Shown here piece after piece: positions 12,685 to 13,028 of a DNA stretch of 13,028 bases; position 1 is the stretch's first letter, and every line of letters begins with the position of its first letter. Source of the DNA: an uncultured Anaerolineaceae bacterium (lineage in GTDB: Bacteria > Chloroflexota > Anaerolineae > Promineifilales > Promineifilaceae); contig CALBTC010000121.1 in assembly GCA_937967805.1 (NCBI GenBank), forward strand, positions 1 through 13,028, written 5' to 3'. A model generated the notes under the pieces. It did not search any database. It was not told where the DNA came from and saw nothing but the letters and a program-made list of their open reading frames with translations. A program made the translations under genes and the position numbers.

Positions 12685-12717
12685 GCTATCGTTGATTCCA
12701 ATGAAACCAACGATAGC
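12685..12717. terminator. Perfect 10-bp hairpin between the ATPase-like gene and the antitoxin
   Basis: GCTATCGTTG (12685-12694) pairs with CAACGATAGC (12708-12717) around a 13-base loop. On the minus strand it is followed by GTTTTTTG, which fits a terminator for the leftward ATPase-like gene. On the plus strand it is followed by ACACTTTTTT. It ends less than 20 bp from the antitoxin start, so it could equally be the operator of that gene. Confidence 0.6.
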
Positions 12718-12756
12718 ACACTTTTTTCTGAACGAAAAACCACATTCGCTCAAGTT

Positions 12757-12795
12757 TTACCGATTACTGATCACCGATTACCGCTTACCAAAACT
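12757..12795. repeat. Second GATTACCG-type repeat, abutting the ATPase-like stop codon
   Basis: TACCGATTACTGATCACCG is followed by ATTACCGCTTACCAAAACT, matching the copy at 4827-4879 in order and sequence with a few changes. The edge of the repeat overlaps the TAG stop (complement of 12794-12796) of the leftward ATPase-like gene. Confidence 0.8.
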
Positions 12796-13028
12796 ATGTC
12801 CAAACCGGACTCCATTGGCCGATCATCATCAGCTCTTCTTCCGGCACGTCGTCCAGCTCGCCGGTGAGGATGGCCTGGACGGTGGACATGGTTTCCGGCA
12901 GGGGGACATAGGCGGCGGGCGTGCCCGACCACGGTTCGGCCACCGTAAGCGGCTGGGACAAAAAGCGATGCAACCGCCGCCCGCGAATGATGGTTTGGCG
13001 TTCGGCCTCGCCGTAATAGGCCATATCA
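12794..13028 (-). CDS. C-terminal end of a divergent F1-ATPase beta-like subunit
   Basis: The frame enters from the right edge and gives 77 residues. RGRRLHRFLSQPLTVAEPWSG and TPAAYVPLPETMSTVQAIL follow the C-terminal domain of F1 beta (typically RARKIQRFLSQPF.VAE.FTG, G.YVPL.DT..G...IL.GE.D..PE). EEELMMIG matches the final FYMVG helix. The F1 beta subunit is the catalytic part of ATP synthase. The GE.DD.PEEE positions are kept, but the DELSEED-like segment before RARK is shorter and the tail ends after only seven residues (QWSPVWT). It could be the main atpD of a divergent lineage or an alternative (N-type) ATPase beta subunit. The body of the gene is outside the window. The stop codon lies at the edge of a short repeat. 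Confidence 0.75.
   Translation of the reverse strand, partial: DMAYYGEAERQTIIRGRRLHRFLSQPLTVAEPWSGTPAAYVPLPETMSTVQAILTGELDDVPEEELMMIGQWSPVWT

Overview
The window looks like a chromosomal stretch of a free-living, moderately GC-rich bacterium, most likely a Chloroflexota (Anaerolineae/Ardenticatenia-type) relative. This placement is an inference from gene content (GH1 glucosidase, V4R-domain protein, large YfhO-like and GT-C membrane glycosyltransferases, UPF0175/DUF3368 and FitA-type toxin-antitoxin genes) and from the abundance of short, low-complexity repeats. No marker gene is present to prove it. Promoters look sigma-70-like throughout (for example TGnTATAAT at 9219-9227).

Layout. Positions 1-1907 are read leftwards: a partial YafQ-type toxin, its DinJ/RelB-type antitoxin and a GH1 beta-glucosidase. 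A 283-bp divergent region (1908-2190) carries two short-repeat blocks and promoters facing both ways. Positions 2191-3845 hold a rightward V4R sensor-like gene and a response regulator with a degenerate GGDEF domain, closed by a strong terminator at 3912-3943. Positions 4067-8299 encode a 1410-residue membrane protein that joins a YfhO-like half to a complete polysaccharide flippase half. After a 227-bp spacer come an HD-domain phosphohydrolase (8527-9210), a UPF0175/DUF3368 toxin-antitoxin pair (9277-10021) and a 666-residue GT-C (PMT/ArnT-like) glycosyltransferase (10071-12071). A small membrane protein follows (12098-12354), which reads properly only with a -1 frameshift at T TTT TTA. The right end is leftward again: an orphan FitA-like antitoxin (12437-12667), a hairpin, and the 3' end of a divergent F1-ATPase beta-like gene running off the edge.

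How the genes may work together. The YfhO-flippase fusion and the GT-C enzyme both have large extracytoplasmic domains and point to lipid-linked sugar being flipped and transferred on the outer face of the membrane. The fusion would put flipping and transfer in one polypeptide, and is the strongest candidate here for an undescribed arrangement. The V4R/response-regulator pair is a separate signalling unit.

A second theme is unusual DNA. The perfect palindrome ACGGCCGT occurs 18 times (CGGCCGT 25 times, CGGCCG 30 times by my reading) in genes and spacers and in all reading frames, resembling the HIP1 phenomenon of cyanobacteria but with a different word. Several unrelated short repeats (GATTACCG-type, GGTGAAGG-type, TTATCCACA-type, TTGTCACC-type, CACTTGC-type) sit in spacers and, in frame, inside the membrane-protein genes.
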